Below are positions 52,826 through 61,862 of a stretch of 64,000 nt of DNA, piece after piece. The DNA comes from Deltaproteobacteria bacterium (GTDB lineage: Bacteria; Bdellovibrionota_B; Oligoflexia; Oligoflexales; CAIYRB01). Made by a program: the position numbers and the translations under genes. Each line of letters starts with the position of its first letter. The first letter of the stretch is position 1. Where the stretch lies: NCBI GenBank assembly GCA_016874735.1, contig VGTI01000001.1:124001-188000 (forward strand). Reading direction: 5' to 3'. Under the pieces are notes generated by a model. It was given only the letters and a program-made list of their open reading frames with translations. It ran no database searches and was not told where the DNA came from.

Positions 52826-53953
52826 ATGCGTGCAGACCAGGATGGACAGCAGCAAATAACGGACAGCATTCACACGGATCTAGCGTCGCAGCGGCAGGCT
52901 TTTGGACAGAAGCTGAAGAACCTGCGCGAGCAACAGGGGGTCAGTGTTGAAGCCTTGGCCGAGATCACGCGCATCAGCCAGGTTTTTATCGAGGCCCTTG
53001 AGTCCGGAGCGATGGATCGCTTACCCGGGCGCGTCTTTGGGCGCGGTTTCGTTCAGAATATTGCAAAAAATTTTGGCGCCGATCCAGAGCCGTGGCTGAA
53101 GGAATTTGCCATGGTATGGGAGCTCACGGCGCCCCCTTCAGTCTTGAAGGTGCAGATTAAAAATAAACCGACCAAAGATTTTTCTGACCGTCTGCAGCCC
53201 CTAGTGTCCCAGATGGCTAGCCTCGCCAAGCGCGGGGAGATTATCAAAATCGCCCTGCCGGTTGTTACGGTCCTAATCGTTGGGTATTTGGGCATAAGCC
53301 GTTCACTGGTGCAGAACGCGTGGCGGAATCTTAGCTCTCACAGCGTTGCCAGCCATGTTAAGGCCAAGCCGCTAGATTTGAGACCAGTTGACGGGAGTTT
53401 GAACGGCGTCGACATGGCGTCTTCGGCGGGAATGACTGCTGTAACCGGCGGTGTCGTTTCCGTGACGACTTCGGCCAGTGCGATAAAAGACTCTAAAATT
53501 AAAGCGGAAAACATAAATATTGCGGATGCTTCCAAGCATGCTGCGCCGTCGGTGACTAAGGCCAGCGCTGCATCAAGTGCACCAGGCGGAGACGCTCTGA
53601 AACCAAAAATACCGAAGCTACCGATGAGCGAAGCTGCGGCACCGGTAAAGATTGAAGAGAAAGAATCTGCCAAGGGACCGACAAGCAACGTGGAAGGTCA
53701 ACAACAACTGGTCATAGCGGTATCGGAGCCAGTGCGGATTAGGCTGGATGTGGATCAAGGTCCGCCCGTGACTAAAGAACTGCAGCCGGATACCTACAAG
53801 TTTGGATTTAACAAAAAGGCCGACATGCTGATTTATGACGCGGCTGCTGTTCAAATTAGCTTCAACGGCAAAGCGCTTGGTACTTTGGGCAACAAAGGGC
53901 GCGTGCGTCGGCTCAGCTTTCAAAATCAAGTGCCTCAATCTAAGTCAATGTAA
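52826..53953 (+). CDS. RodZ-like HTH membrane protein
   Basis: 375 residues. N-terminal HTH_25 domain (RQAFGQKLKNLREQQGVSVEALAEITRISQVFIEALESG then GRVFGRGFVQNIAKNFGADPE), a membrane helix at ~138-156 (IIKIALPVVTVLIVGYLGI), a long Ala/Ser/Lys-rich linker and a beta C-terminal domain (VAVSEPVRIRLDVD onward). This is the layout of RodZ/DUF4115 proteins that link MreB to cell-wall synthesis; mreB is not in the window. Confidence 0.88.
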   Translation: MRADQDGQQQITDSIHTDLASQRQAFGQKLKNLREQQGVSVEALAEITRISQVFIEALESGAMDRLPGRVFGRGFVQNIAKNFGADPEPWLKEFAMVWELTAPPSVLKVQIKNKPTKDFSDRLQPLVSQMASLAKRGEIIKIALPVVTVLIVGYLGISRSLVQNAWRNLSSHSVASHVKAKPLDLRPVDGSLNGVDMASSAGMTAVTGGVVSVTTSASAIKDSKIKAENINIADASKHAAPSVTKASAASSAPGGDALKPKIPKLPMSEAAAPVKIEEKESAKGPTSNVEGQQQLVIAVSEPVRIRLDVDQGPPVTKELQPDTYKFGFNKKADMLIYDAAAVQISFNGKALGTLGNKGRVRRLSFQNQVPQSKSM

Positions 53954-53976
53954 TTAAAAGAATAAGAACTCCCGAG

Positions 53977-54000
53977 GGGCGTCGGCTTGCCGGCGCCCTT
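53977..54000 (+). terminator. Hairpin after the RodZ-like gene (terminator or 5' stem of the RNA below)
   Basis: GGGCGTCGG (53977-53985), loop CTTG, CCGGCGCCC (53990-53998), 9 pairs with one G-T, followed by TTT. Weak T tract, so a terminator for the gene or the 5' hairpin of the RNA at 54001-54270. Confidence 0.55.
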
Positions 54001-54270
54001 TAGATTTACGGCAGGCCCGCTAAAGTTTCCCGCCCAGGCTCCGAAGATAATCATGAAGGTGCAAACCTCGCTGGGAATAGTGGGATGGGGCTTGAGGGTC
54101 TGACCGACCTGAGCTTCTACGGGGATGGAATGGGTGCGCCAGTACCCTAGGACACGTGCGGGCCTATGATGGGCCAAATTGCCATGAGGGCGATTTAAGA
54201 TCTCCTGACTTACTACCCGCTGAATCCCAACGGCTCAAATTTGAACGGGCCGTTGGGTTTTAGTATTTTT
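54001..54270 (+). ncRNA. Candidate structured non-coding RNA
   Basis: No ORF is convincing here. Stems visible on the plus strand: closing stem AGGCCCGC (54013-54020) / GCGGGCCT (54158-54165), perfect 8 bp across 137 bases; CCCAG (54033-54037) / CTGGG (54071-54075) enclosing AGGT-GCAA-ACCT (54057-54068); GGTC (54097-54100) / GACC (54106-54109) flanked by GCTT/GAGC; AATTGCC (54177-54183) / GGCGATT (54189-54195); and a terminator at 54226-54270. It lacks the RNase P, SRP, tmRNA and tRNA core sequences I know and is not a clear 6S RNA. Its family is unassigned. Confidence 0.5.
54226..54270 (+). terminator. Rho-independent terminator of the candidate RNA
   Basis: CCCAACGGC (54226-54234) pairs with GCCGTTGGG (54249-54257), inner TCAAATTTGA palindrome in the loop, followed by TTTTAGTATTTTT. 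Confidence 0.85.
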
Positions 54271-54308
54271 GGGCCATAAGGAACCCTACGCGGGGTGGAT
54301 GAGGCTAT

Positions 54309-54336
54309 TTGCGTGGCTTTCGCTGATTGTCATAAT
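54309..54336 (+). promoter_or_regulatory. Putative promoter of panC
   Basis: TTGCGT (54309-54314), 16-base spacer, CATAAT (54331-54336). Assigned by eye; it lies after the terminator of the candidate RNA, so panC would be transcribed separately. Confidence 0.35.
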
Positions 54337-54413
54337 CTGGTGGCTGCTGTAGTGATACTAGATTGTTTCAGGCAATTAACGGCTTAATTACGGGACTTCA
54401 ACGAGAACGATCG

Positions 54414-55265
54414 ATGCTACCGTCTACACTTATATCTATCGCAGATTTAAAGGCCCGGCGTGAATCCTGGGCGACCGAAGGTCACAAGGTGGCTTTCGTA
54501 CCCACCATGGGGGCGCTTCATGCAGGCCACCTTAGTTTGGTTCGGGCGGCTAGGGCTCAGGCCGACAGGGTCCTCGTGAGTATATTCGTGAATCCCACTC
54601 AGTTCGCTCCTCATGAGGACCTCTCCAAGTATCCGCGCACGATCAGTGCGGATCTTACATTGCTGGCGAGTGAGGGCGTGGACGCCGTATTTCTACCCAA
54701 TGACACGACCATGTATCCGCAGGGTTTCCAGACTTTTGTACACGGCAAGAGTATGGCGCGGCTGCTCGAGGGGCTTTCGCGACCTCACCACTTCGAGGGA
54801 GTGCTGACCGTCGTTCTTAAGTTGTTCAATCTAGTAAAGCCAGACATCGTATTCCTCGGCAAGAAAGACTACCAGCAATGGCGCTTGATAGAGCAAATGG
54901 TTGAGGATCTCAATTTTGAAACCAAGATCATTGGTTGTGAGACGCTACGCGAACCTGACGGTCTAGCTATGAGTAGTCGCAATCGCTTTTTGTCACAAGA
55001 GGAACGGCCTATCGCCGCCGCGATCCACCGAGGACTTCAGGCGACACGCCAGCTCTTTCATGCAGGCGAAAGATCAGCGACTAAACTGCTTGCTGCATGC
55101 CATGAGGAAATTGCGTCTCATAAGGAACTCCAGCTCGACTATATTGAGATTAGGAAACGCAGTGATCTCAATGTTTTTGAGTCTGATTTGGACGCGCCGG
55201 CTGTTTTGTTGGTGGCGGTAAAACTGGGTGCGACGCGTTTGATTGACAATATTGAACTGGATTAA
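54414..55265 (+). CDS. panC: Pantothenate synthetase
   Basis: Joins pantoate and beta-alanine with ATP. 283 residues from ATG 54414, the usual family length; an in-frame start at 54363 would add 17 residues without family support. Motifs: FVPTMGALHAGHLSLVRAA (HIGH), VFLGKKDYQQWRLIEQMVEDLNF, and MSSRNRFLSQEE (KMSKS-like). panB and panD are not in the window. Confidence 0.95.
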   Translation: MLPSTLISIADLKARRESWATEGHKVAFVPTMGALHAGHLSLVRAARAQADRVLVSIFVNPTQFAPHEDLSKYPRTISADLTLLASEGVDAVFLPNDTTMYPQGFQTFVHGKSMARLLEGLSRPHHFEGVLTVVLKLFNLVKPDIVFLGKKDYQQWRLIEQMVEDLNFETKIIGCETLREPDGLAMSSRNRFLSQEERPIAAAIHRGLQATRQLFHAGERSATKLLAACHEEIASHKELQLDYIEIRKRSDLNVFESDLDAPAVLLVAVKLGATRLIDNIELD

Positions 55266-55269
55266 CAAC

Positions 55270-57756
55270 GTGGGAAATAAATCTGCTATCTCAGCTCTTC
55301 CACTTTGGTGGTTACGCAAAATCCAAAGCCTTTGGGTTAAGACCAAATTGTCACCGGAATCTCCGGCGACAGAGTTGGGGCTAAAGCCGGGTGTGCCGGT
55401 GTGTTACGTGCTGCCTTCGCGGTCTTTGTCAGATTTGCTTGTCCTCCAGGATCTGTGCCAGCAACACGGCTTGCCTGTGCCAGAGACGACTCGCAGTGGT
55501 ATTCATAAACTTGGTCCCGCGACCTATATTTATTTAAATAAAGTTGGTTTACTGCAGGTTGATAGAGAAAGCGGCAAGGAGCCGCCATCGCCACTGGCCA
55601 AATTCGTCAAACTCGCAGAGGAAAATCCCGACTTAGAAATTCAACTTGTTCCTGTTTGTGTATTTTGGGGGCGCAATCCCGGACGCGAAGAGCGGTCCAT
55701 CATGCGTCTACTATTTTTCGATGCTGAGCATGCTGGAATTCTCCAGAAGCTTTTTATCGTATTCGCCCAAGGGCGTAACAATTACGTCAATCTTGGAGCA
55801 CCTATTTCCCTTCGTGCCTTGGTGGATGAAAAGGCGGGAGTGGCAGAAACTGCCAAAAAACTACGACGTGTGCTGCGTGTGCACTTTCGGCGACAACGTA
55901 ATACGGTGCTTGGCCCAAGTCTACCGAGCCGTGATAGCGTTGCCTCTATCTTGCTGCAGAGCAAGGCGCTCCGAGATGTCATAGAGGACGAGGCACGCAA
56001 GAGAAAAGTGCCAGCCGTCAAGGTGCAAGCGATAGCACGCCGCTATATTATGGAAATAGCTTGTGAGCAGAGTTATCCCATCATCCGGTTGGCAGTTATA
56101 TTCTTTACCTGGGTGTGGAATCGTTTATTCAACGGCGTCGTCATTAAGCACGCAGAGAGACTCAGAGCGATTGAGCAAACTCATGAGCTTGTTTATCTCC
56201 CCGCTCACAGGAGTCATCTCGACTACCTACTTCTCGCCTACTCGCTTTATCAACAGGGGCTCATGCCTCCGCATACAGCTGCTGGGATTAATCTGAACTT
56301 TTGGCCGGTCGGCGGCTTCCTGCGTCGAGCCGGCGCATTTTATATACGTCGCACTTTCAATGGTAATCGTCTCTACACGGTAGTGTTTAACGAGTATGTC
56401 CATTACCTGCTGACAAGAGGGTATTCACTCAAGTTTTATACAGAAGGAGGACGCAGCCGTACGGGGCGCCTGTTACCAGCAAAGACTGGCATGCTTGCCA
56501 TGGTGGTCCATAGTTATCTCAGGAACTCTGAGCGTCCAATAGCTATCGTGCCGATCTACGTCGGATACGACAAGGTGGTTGAAGTTCGCACATACCAGCA
56601 CGAGCTGCGAGGCGCTAAAAAGCGGAAAGAATCAGCAGGGCAGTTGATTAAAGCTCGTCGTGTGCTGAAAACTAATTTTGGTAAGGCCTACATTGGTATT
56701 GCCGAGCCCATCTATTTAACTGACTACTTAAACATTAAACATCCCGGTTGGGATAGTGAGGCTGTCACCAGCAATCACAAACCAGATTGGATGCCACCGG
56801 TGGTTGAAAGTCTGGCGACTGAAGTTTTGACGCGGATTAACGGTGCGGCAATTGTCAGTCCGGTTTCTCTTCTGGCGCTGATTTTGATATCGACGCCAAC
56901 TAAGGCCATGGCAGAAGAAGACCTCCTCTACATGATGGAAAAGTTTACAGCATCCATGCGAGCAGCTCCTTACAGTCGAGATGTCTCTCTACCCGATGGT
57001 GATGCCCGAGAGCAGCTCCTCGCTGCCATGAGTGTGGCCAAAGTCCAGCGGTTCCAACACCCGGGCGGTGATGTTATTTTTGTCGAAGAGCAAGACGCAA
57101 TTCTACTCAACTACTATCGCAACAATACACTTCATCTCTTGGCGATACCCTCTCTTATTGCCGCCTTTTTTGCGTACAACGACAAATTGGACGTTGAGAC
57201 TTTAGTGACTGCTGTTGGACAATTTTACCCAATTCTCAAGCAGGAATTCTTTCTGCGTTGGCCTCAGGAAGCGATAGAACGCACTGTGACCACAGTGATT
57301 AGTACGATGGTCGACCAAGGGCTTTTGGTCCAGCTAGGCGATGGGGAATTATCGCGACCCTCTGTGACAAGTCGCGACCTAACGACGTTGCTGGTACTAG
57401 GCCGCTGCTTGGGGCAGCAACTAGAGCGGTATGCCATCGCGCTTGCGATATTGGCAAAGAGGGCCGAAGCCGGCCTAACCGTAAAGGTGGATGACTACGT
57501 TGATCAGGTGACTTTGATGGCCCAGAGAATCGCCATATTGAGCGGTCTTGTCGATGCAGAATTTTATGACAAGAAAGTCCTGCTCAAACTTGTCGATCAG
57601 TTGGTTGATCTAGGCTACCTAGGAACCGAAACCGAGGGGGTTTTGCGAGCAAGCAATAAGGTGGCGGAGCTAGCAGGTAAAGCTGTGCTCATGTTGAGCT
57701 CAGATATCCGCGACAGTATTTATCGTATGAATGTCAGCGCACCGAAAAAGAATTAA
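55270..57756 (+). CDS. plsB: Glycerol-3-phosphate 1-O-acyltransferase PlsB
   Basis: First acylation in phospholipid synthesis, inner membrane. About 828 residues; the acyltransferase core holds VYLPAHRSHLDYLLLAYSLY (H-x4-D), GINLNFWPVGGFLRRAGAFYIRRTF, SLKFYTEGGRSRTGRLLPAKTGML and IVPIYVGYDKV. The long N-terminal (~300 residues) and C-terminal domains fit PlsB and not PlsC/PlsY. Start ambiguous: GTG 55270 chosen; TTG 55243, inside panC, is also possible. Confidence 0.94.
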   Translation: MGNKSAISALPLWWLRKIQSLWVKTKLSPESPATELGLKPGVPVCYVLPSRSLSDLLVLQDLCQQHGLPVPETTRSGIHKLGPATYIYLNKVGLLQVDRESGKEPPSPLAKFVKLAEENPDLEIQLVPVCVFWGRNPGREERSIMRLLFFDAEHAGILQKLFIVFAQGRNNYVNLGAPISLRALVDEKAGVAETAKKLRRVLRVHFRRQRNTVLGPSLPSRDSVASILLQSKALRDVIEDEARKRKVPAVKVQAIARRYIMEIACEQSYPIIRLAVIFFTWVWNRLFNGVVIKHAERLRAIEQTHELVYLPAHRSHLDYLLLAYSLYQQGLMPPHTAAGINLNFWPVGGFLRRAGAFYIRRTFNGNRLYTVVFNEYVHYLLTRGYSLKFYTEGGRSRTGRLLPAKTGMLAMVVHSYLRNSERPIAIVPIYVGYDKVVEVRTYQHELRGAKKRKESAGQLIKARRVLKTNFGKAYIGIAEPIYLTDYLNIKHPGWDSEAVTSNHKPDWMPPVVESLATEVLTRINGAAIVSPVSLLALILISTPTKAMAEEDLLYMMEKFTASMRAAPYSRDVSLPDGDAREQLLAAMSVAKVQRFQHPGGDVIFVEEQDAILLNYYRNNTLHLLAIPSLIAAFFAYNDKLDVETLVTAVGQFYPILKQEFFLRWPQEAIERTVTTVISTMVDQGLLVQLGDGELSRPSVTSRDLTTLLVLGRCLGQQLERYAIALAILAKRAEAGLTVKVDDYVDQVTLMAQRIAILSGLVDAEFYDKKVLLKLVDQLVDLGYLGTETEGVLRASNKVAELAGKAVLMLSSDIRDSIYRMNVSAPKKN

Positions 57757-57765
57757 GAGTATAAG

Positions 57766-58938
57766 ATGGCCAAATGGCATTTGAAGGACACCGATCGTCT
57801 CGAAAAGATCGGCAAAATTCGTAAAAAATCACGTAAAAAGACTCACGCCATTGAGCCAGGTGAGACTTTTGGAAAGCCCTCCACTGACTGGAACGTTGGC
57901 GGCGAAAGTGGGGCATTCGCTGCTCGCGTTGTCGAAGTCCATAAGCGCTATGCATTTGTATCCACAGAGACTGAACTCGGTAAAATTGATACAAGAGACG
58001 TATGGTTAGCGGAAGTTGCACGCAAATATTTGGTGTCTGAAAGATCTGAGCGTAATTTCGTGGCTGTAGGCGACTACGTCCTCTGTACACCGGATCGAGA
58101 GCATGTCGTAAAGACCAAGGCAGATTTACCTAAATGTGTGATTCAGCATTTGGCTCCTCGACGCTCAAAAATAGCACGACTAGATCCACACACGCCCGGT
58201 TTAGAGCACGTACTCGCTACCAACATGGATCAGTTGCTCATCGTCGCCAGTTACCTTAGTCCCAAGGTCAAGTGGGGGTTGATCGATCGTTATTTGGTGT
58301 TGGCAGAGTGCGAGGGTATTACGCCGATTATCGTTCTGAATAAGAGTGATCTTTTGCAGGAAGAGGGCTCGGCCGAGGACATTGCCGAGGCGGAGGCTAT
58401 GGTGAACCTTTACAAGAGTATCGGCTACACCGTGTTTTCGGTCCAGGCGAATGCAACCACAGCTAACAGAGATCCGACAATCAAGGACATTGGCGAACAC
58501 TTGCAGGGTAAGATCACCCTATTGTCTGGTCACTCCGGTGTAGGTAAATCGTCGCTAGTGAACTTATTTAGACCGGAAATCGAGCAGGTCGTAGAAGAAG
58601 ATGACAACATCTTTTATAAGGGCCGTCATACAACTTCTTTTGCTAGCTTCATTAGGTTGGGTAGCGGTGGCTACGTGATTGATACGCCCGGAATCCGTAG
58701 CTTCACATTCGAAGAAAAAGGACCTATCGAGCTCAGCCATTGTTTTGTTGAATTTCGTCCTTATCTTGGGCAATGCAAATATAGAGAGTGTCGCCACCTC
58801 GATGAACCTGATTGTGCAATTCGTGCCGCAGTAGAAGCTGGTGAGCTGACCAAGTGGCGTTATAAATCGTATCTTGGAATACTTCTGGGGGCGACCGGTC
58901 GTGAGGGGCGCATCCGCGATCTACCGCTAGAAGAGTGA
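57766..58938 (+). CDS. rsgA: Ribosome small subunit GTPase RsgA
   Basis: Circularly permuted GTPase that helps 30S maturation. 390 residues: OB-fold (~45-115), GTPase (~125-320) with G4 (VLNKSDL) before G1 (LSGHSGVGKSSLVNL) and G3 (DTPGIRSF), and a zinc domain with CKYRECRHLDEPDC. The N-terminal ~40 residues are basic. A few bases after plsB. Confidence 0.95.
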   Translation: MAKWHLKDTDRLEKIGKIRKKSRKKTHAIEPGETFGKPSTDWNVGGESGAFAARVVEVHKRYAFVSTETELGKIDTRDVWLAEVARKYLVSERSERNFVAVGDYVLCTPDREHVVKTKADLPKCVIQHLAPRRSKIARLDPHTPGLEHVLATNMDQLLIVASYLSPKVKWGLIDRYLVLAECEGITPIIVLNKSDLLQEEGSAEDIAEAEAMVNLYKSIGYTVFSVQANATTANRDPTIKDIGEHLQGKITLLSGHSGVGKSSLVNLFRPEIEQVVEEDDNIFYKGRHTTSFASFIRLGSGGYVIDTPGIRSFTFEEKGPIELSHCFVEFRPYLGQCKYRECRHLDEPDCAIRAAVEAGELTKWRYKSYLGILLGATGREGRIRDLPLEE

Positions 58939-58989
58939 TCGTTAAGCGCATTTTCGTAAATTGGTTTTTTCCAAGTTGGAGATATGGTG

Positions 58990-60150
58990 ATGAGTTATGA
59001 GTTCGAGGACAATGAAGAGCTGAGTTTAATGCGCCATACTGTGCGTAAATTTGCTGAAAATGAGATCGCACCAAGGGCGAGGGAGTTGGATGAAAAAGAA
59101 GAGTTCTCGCTTGAGCTCACAGAACAGATGGGCGCTTTGGGCCTATTTGGTACCGTTGTGCCGCATGAGTACGGCGGGCAAGGTATGGACTATATTTCCT
59201 ATGTAGTGGCGGTCGAGGAACTAGCCAGAATTGACGGTTCACAGGCCGCGACTATCGCCGCTCACAACAGTTTAGGCGCTGCTCCGCTATATTATTACGG
59301 GAACGAGGAGCAAAAACGTACCTATCTGCCCAGCTTATGTACCGGCGAGGGTCTTTGGGCTTTTGGCCTAACTGAGCCTGAGGCTGGAAGCGATGCTCAG
59401 GCTAGCAAGACCACGGCCACCTTTGACGAGACGCGGCAAGAATGGGTTATCAACGGTAGTAAACTTTGGATCACAAACAGCGCTAGCTCGATGACAAAGG
59501 GCATTACCGTTCAGGCAGTGACTGGGCGCCTTGCCAATGGGCGGCCTGAGCTGTCTTGTTTAATAGTACCGGCTGGGACACCTGGTTTAACGGCACGGGC
59601 TATGCATGGCAAGATGATGTGGCGCGCGTCAAATACGGGTGAACTCTACTTTGATAACGTGCGCGTTCCCGCCAAGAATATGCTCGGCACGCGTGGTCAG
59701 GGTTTCAAGATCATGATGGAAACTCTTGATAACGGACGTCTATCCATCGCTGCTATGGGCCTCGGTTTGGCCAAAGGTGCCTTGGATATGACACTCAAGT
59801 ATGCCCAGGAGCGTCGTACCTTCGGCAAGGCGATCGCTCAACATCAGGCGGTGGGTTTCAAATTGGCAGAGATGGCCACGCGAATCGAGGCGGCAGAGAG
59901 TCTTCTCTACAAAGCAGCCTGGCTCAAGCAAAATCATAAGCCGTTTCAGAAGCTGGCCGCTATGGCCAAGCTCTATTGCTCTGAGGTGGCGGAGTATTGT
60001 GCGCGCGAGGGTCAGCAGACCTTTGGTGGTTATGGCCTTATGAAAGAGTATCCGATCGAACGTTTCTACCGTGATGCGGCTTTACTGCGGATTGGCGAGG
60101 GGACCAGTGAAATCCAGAGATTAGTGATTTCTCGTTACCTGGGCTGCTAA
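58990..60150 (+). CDS. Acyl-CoA dehydrogenase
   Basis: FAD enzyme of acyl-CoA oxidation, 386 residues. The start is ATG 58990 (GGAGA 7 bases upstream; ATG 58984 sits too close). N-terminal helical domain, LWAFGLTEPEAGSDAQASKTTA (FAD/substrate site), WVINGSKLWITNS, and the C-terminal domain with IERFYRDAALLRIGEGTSEIQRLVISRYLG. The Glu in YGLMKEYPIERFYRDA/RIGEGTSEIQ region fits the short-chain group. Isolated from other beta-oxidation genes. Confidence 0.92.
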   Translation: MSYEFEDNEELSLMRHTVRKFAENEIAPRARELDEKEEFSLELTEQMGALGLFGTVVPHEYGGQGMDYISYVVAVEELARIDGSQAATIAAHNSLGAAPLYYYGNEEQKRTYLPSLCTGEGLWAFGLTEPEAGSDAQASKTTATFDETRQEWVINGSKLWITNSASSMTKGITVQAVTGRLANGRPELSCLIVPAGTPGLTARAMHGKMMWRASNTGELYFDNVRVPAKNMLGTRGQGFKIMMETLDNGRLSIAAMGLGLAKGALDMTLKYAQERRTFGKAIAQHQAVGFKLAEMATRIEAAESLLYKAAWLKQNHKPFQKLAAMAKLYCSEVAEYCAREGQQTFGGYGLMKEYPIERFYRDAALLRIGEGTSEIQRLVISRYLGC

Positions 60151-60151
60151 A

Positions 60152-61168
60152 TTGACAGGGATCAAGCAACACTTAAAGATCTTCATCGCATGCGCTGTCT
60201 TTGGCGGCGCATTTGGATGTATTACTGACATTTTCAGTCGGCCTGCCAATTACGATAGCAGACCGTTAACAGTTCTTAATGCGTCTCTGTTTAATCAGAG
60301 GACTCCCAGTCGGCTGGTCAAGCGACCCTGGAAAGGAGACTGGGTGCTGCGACGTGATAGGCTGGAAATGATTGATCGTGACTTGCGTAATTCCCAGCCC
60401 GATATCGTTATGTTCCAGGAGAGTATGGAACGGATCGGTAGTGGAGCGGAGTCTGACAGTCGTATATTGGGTGCCGGCTCGTTGTCTGAATACGAATGGC
60501 GCCAACAGCAGATTAGTGAGTACGGAGACACCCAAGAAGCTGAGTCCATGGTAATAGCCGCCCGTCCACCACTCAAGTTTACCCTTAAGACTGACGGTCG
60601 TGGAGAGACGTGGACCATGGGTAGTGGTGGGTTCTTGATGACTACCACTCTCGAGTTTGAGAGTCAGCCTGTCGTGGTTTTTAACGTGCAGATGCCACCG
60701 GTAAATTCTGGTGCCTATGTATGGTATACATTCGTTCAGGAGCGTATTCTTGCCAAAATGCGTAAGGAGCAAATTTGTCCCAAGCGCGTGGTTGTTGGTG
60801 GCTACCTACCAGGTGACGAAACAAATAAGCGCTTCGCCGAATTTGTCAAAACCTTGCAGCTCAGAGATGCCTCGGCCGGGTTTTGCCAGGTGGCTTCCCG
60901 TTGTTACACGGCCACTCCGATCAATGATCTTTTTATGGCCACAGTAGGCGAGGAAGCGCCGTCGCGCGTGGACAAAATATTTGCCCATGTATCAGCGAAT
61001 ATTTTTTCAAGTGGCAAATTCTTCGAAGATTCTGATGCAACCGATCATTATATTCGTGAGTTTGGGATCAATAAATTATGGCCGACCCAACGTTTTGGGT
61101 GGAAAACCCAGTTAAGAATGGCGCGTTGTACTAGCTCAGAAATCGAACAATATCAGCAATTGCCCTAA
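60152..61168 (+). CDS. Lipoprotein with degenerate endonuclease/exonuclease/phosphatase-like fold
   Basis: 338 residues, TTG start 1 base after the acyl-CoA dehydrogenase stop. Lipoprotein signal (GGAFGC, Cys 23). The EEP/sphingomyelinase-like order of motifs is present: PDIVMFQES (Glu 90, metal site), VVVFNVQMPP (where active enzymes have N-x-H), VVVGGYLPGD (where they have GDFN), RVDKIFA and SDATDHY (near SDH). Loss of His, of the GDFN Asp and Asn suggests a non-catalytic or altered protein. Domain call is by motif order and is inference. Confidence 0.65.
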   Translation: MTGIKQHLKIFIACAVFGGAFGCITDIFSRPANYDSRPLTVLNASLFNQRTPSRLVKRPWKGDWVLRRDRLEMIDRDLRNSQPDIVMFQESMERIGSGAESDSRILGAGSLSEYEWRQQQISEYGDTQEAESMVIAARPPLKFTLKTDGRGETWTMGSGGFLMTTTLEFESQPVVVFNVQMPPVNSGAYVWYTFVQERILAKMRKEQICPKRVVVGGYLPGDETNKRFAEFVKTLQLRDASAGFCQVASRCYTATPINDLFMATVGEEAPSRVDKIFAHVSANIFSSGKFFEDSDATDHYIREFGINKLWPTQRFGWKTQLRMARCTSSEIEQYQQLP

Positions 61169-61776
61169 TTCGTATTGATTGCTAAGCCCCCTGCTATTTC
61201 CAGTCCTGCTAACTTGGAACTATTCACACCACGCCATCTATCGACTCGTAGATTGATCATTACGTCGCGGCTTATCGTATGGATGAGCTGAACGAATATG
61301 CCCGCGCCGATTTCTGCTGGATAGATAGGATCGCGAAGAGGCGGCAGCTTGCCACTACGTGACGGTAGCAAGTATGAAATCTTAACACCCAGTGATCCGT
61401 AAAAGGGATGCGAAATGCGAAAGACGCGCGCTGATTCATGGTGTAACGAAAAAATTGCTAAAGTCCGACTTGGTGCCTGTACCGCCTCCGTGCTCACTCG
61501 ATCAAATGTTCGTAGGCCGCCACCTAGGGCCATCATCCAAGTGGAGTTAACGATATGGATGTAGCTTAGGTTCGGCTGTAAGTTTCCTGGTCTTAGGCTT
61601 AATTGCGCCCATGCCTCCGGATAGTTTTGAGCAAATTCCAGTCGAACATATGATTTCTGAAAGGGATTAGGATCATAGGTGCCATCGGTCTCCGCCAGGC
61701 ATTCACCTGATAGGAAAAGTAGAAAGCAGAGTGAAAAACGTTTGAACCTCACTTTTTGCCTCTTCAAAGCCATCAT
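61165..61776 (-). CDS. Small exported beta-rich protein
   Basis: 203 residues with signal peptide (FSLCFLLFLSGECLA). The mature part is rich in alternating hydrophobic strands and aromatic residues (YVRLEFAQNYPEAWAQLSLRPG, WMMALGGGLRTF, GAGIFVQLIHTISRDVMINLRVDRW, LAGLEIAGGLAINTN), as in outer-membrane beta-barrels of 8 strands. Family not recognised. Convergent with the EEP-like gene, 4-base overlap of stops. Confidence 0.65.
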   Translation of the reverse strand: MMALKRQKVRFKRFSLCFLLFLSGECLAETDGTYDPNPFQKSYVRLEFAQNYPEAWAQLSLRPGNLQPNLSYIHIVNSTWMMALGGGLRTFDRVSTEAVQAPSRTLAIFSLHHESARVFRISHPFYGSLGVKISYLLPSRSGKLPPLRDPIYPAEIGAGIFVQLIHTISRDVMINLRVDRWRGVNSSKLAGLEIAGGLAINTN

Positions 61777-61862
61777 GATCCTTCAAATGGAATTGCTGTT
61801 CTAGAGAATTATCGCATACCATCAGTGGAGACCATTCAAGTTTTCACACTGGAGTGCTTTAA

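Noticed and set aside
54053-54103. 16-codon ORF (MKVQTSLGIVGWGLRV) as a leader peptide
   Set aside because: No ribosome binding site and it lies within stems of the candidate RNA; panC has no known leader-peptide control.
53935-54177. 80-codon open frame on the minus strand across the candidate RNA
   Set aside because: It starts at TTG without a ribosome binding site, ends across the hairpin behind the RodZ-like gene, and its product resembles no protein I know; the RNA stems explain the region better.
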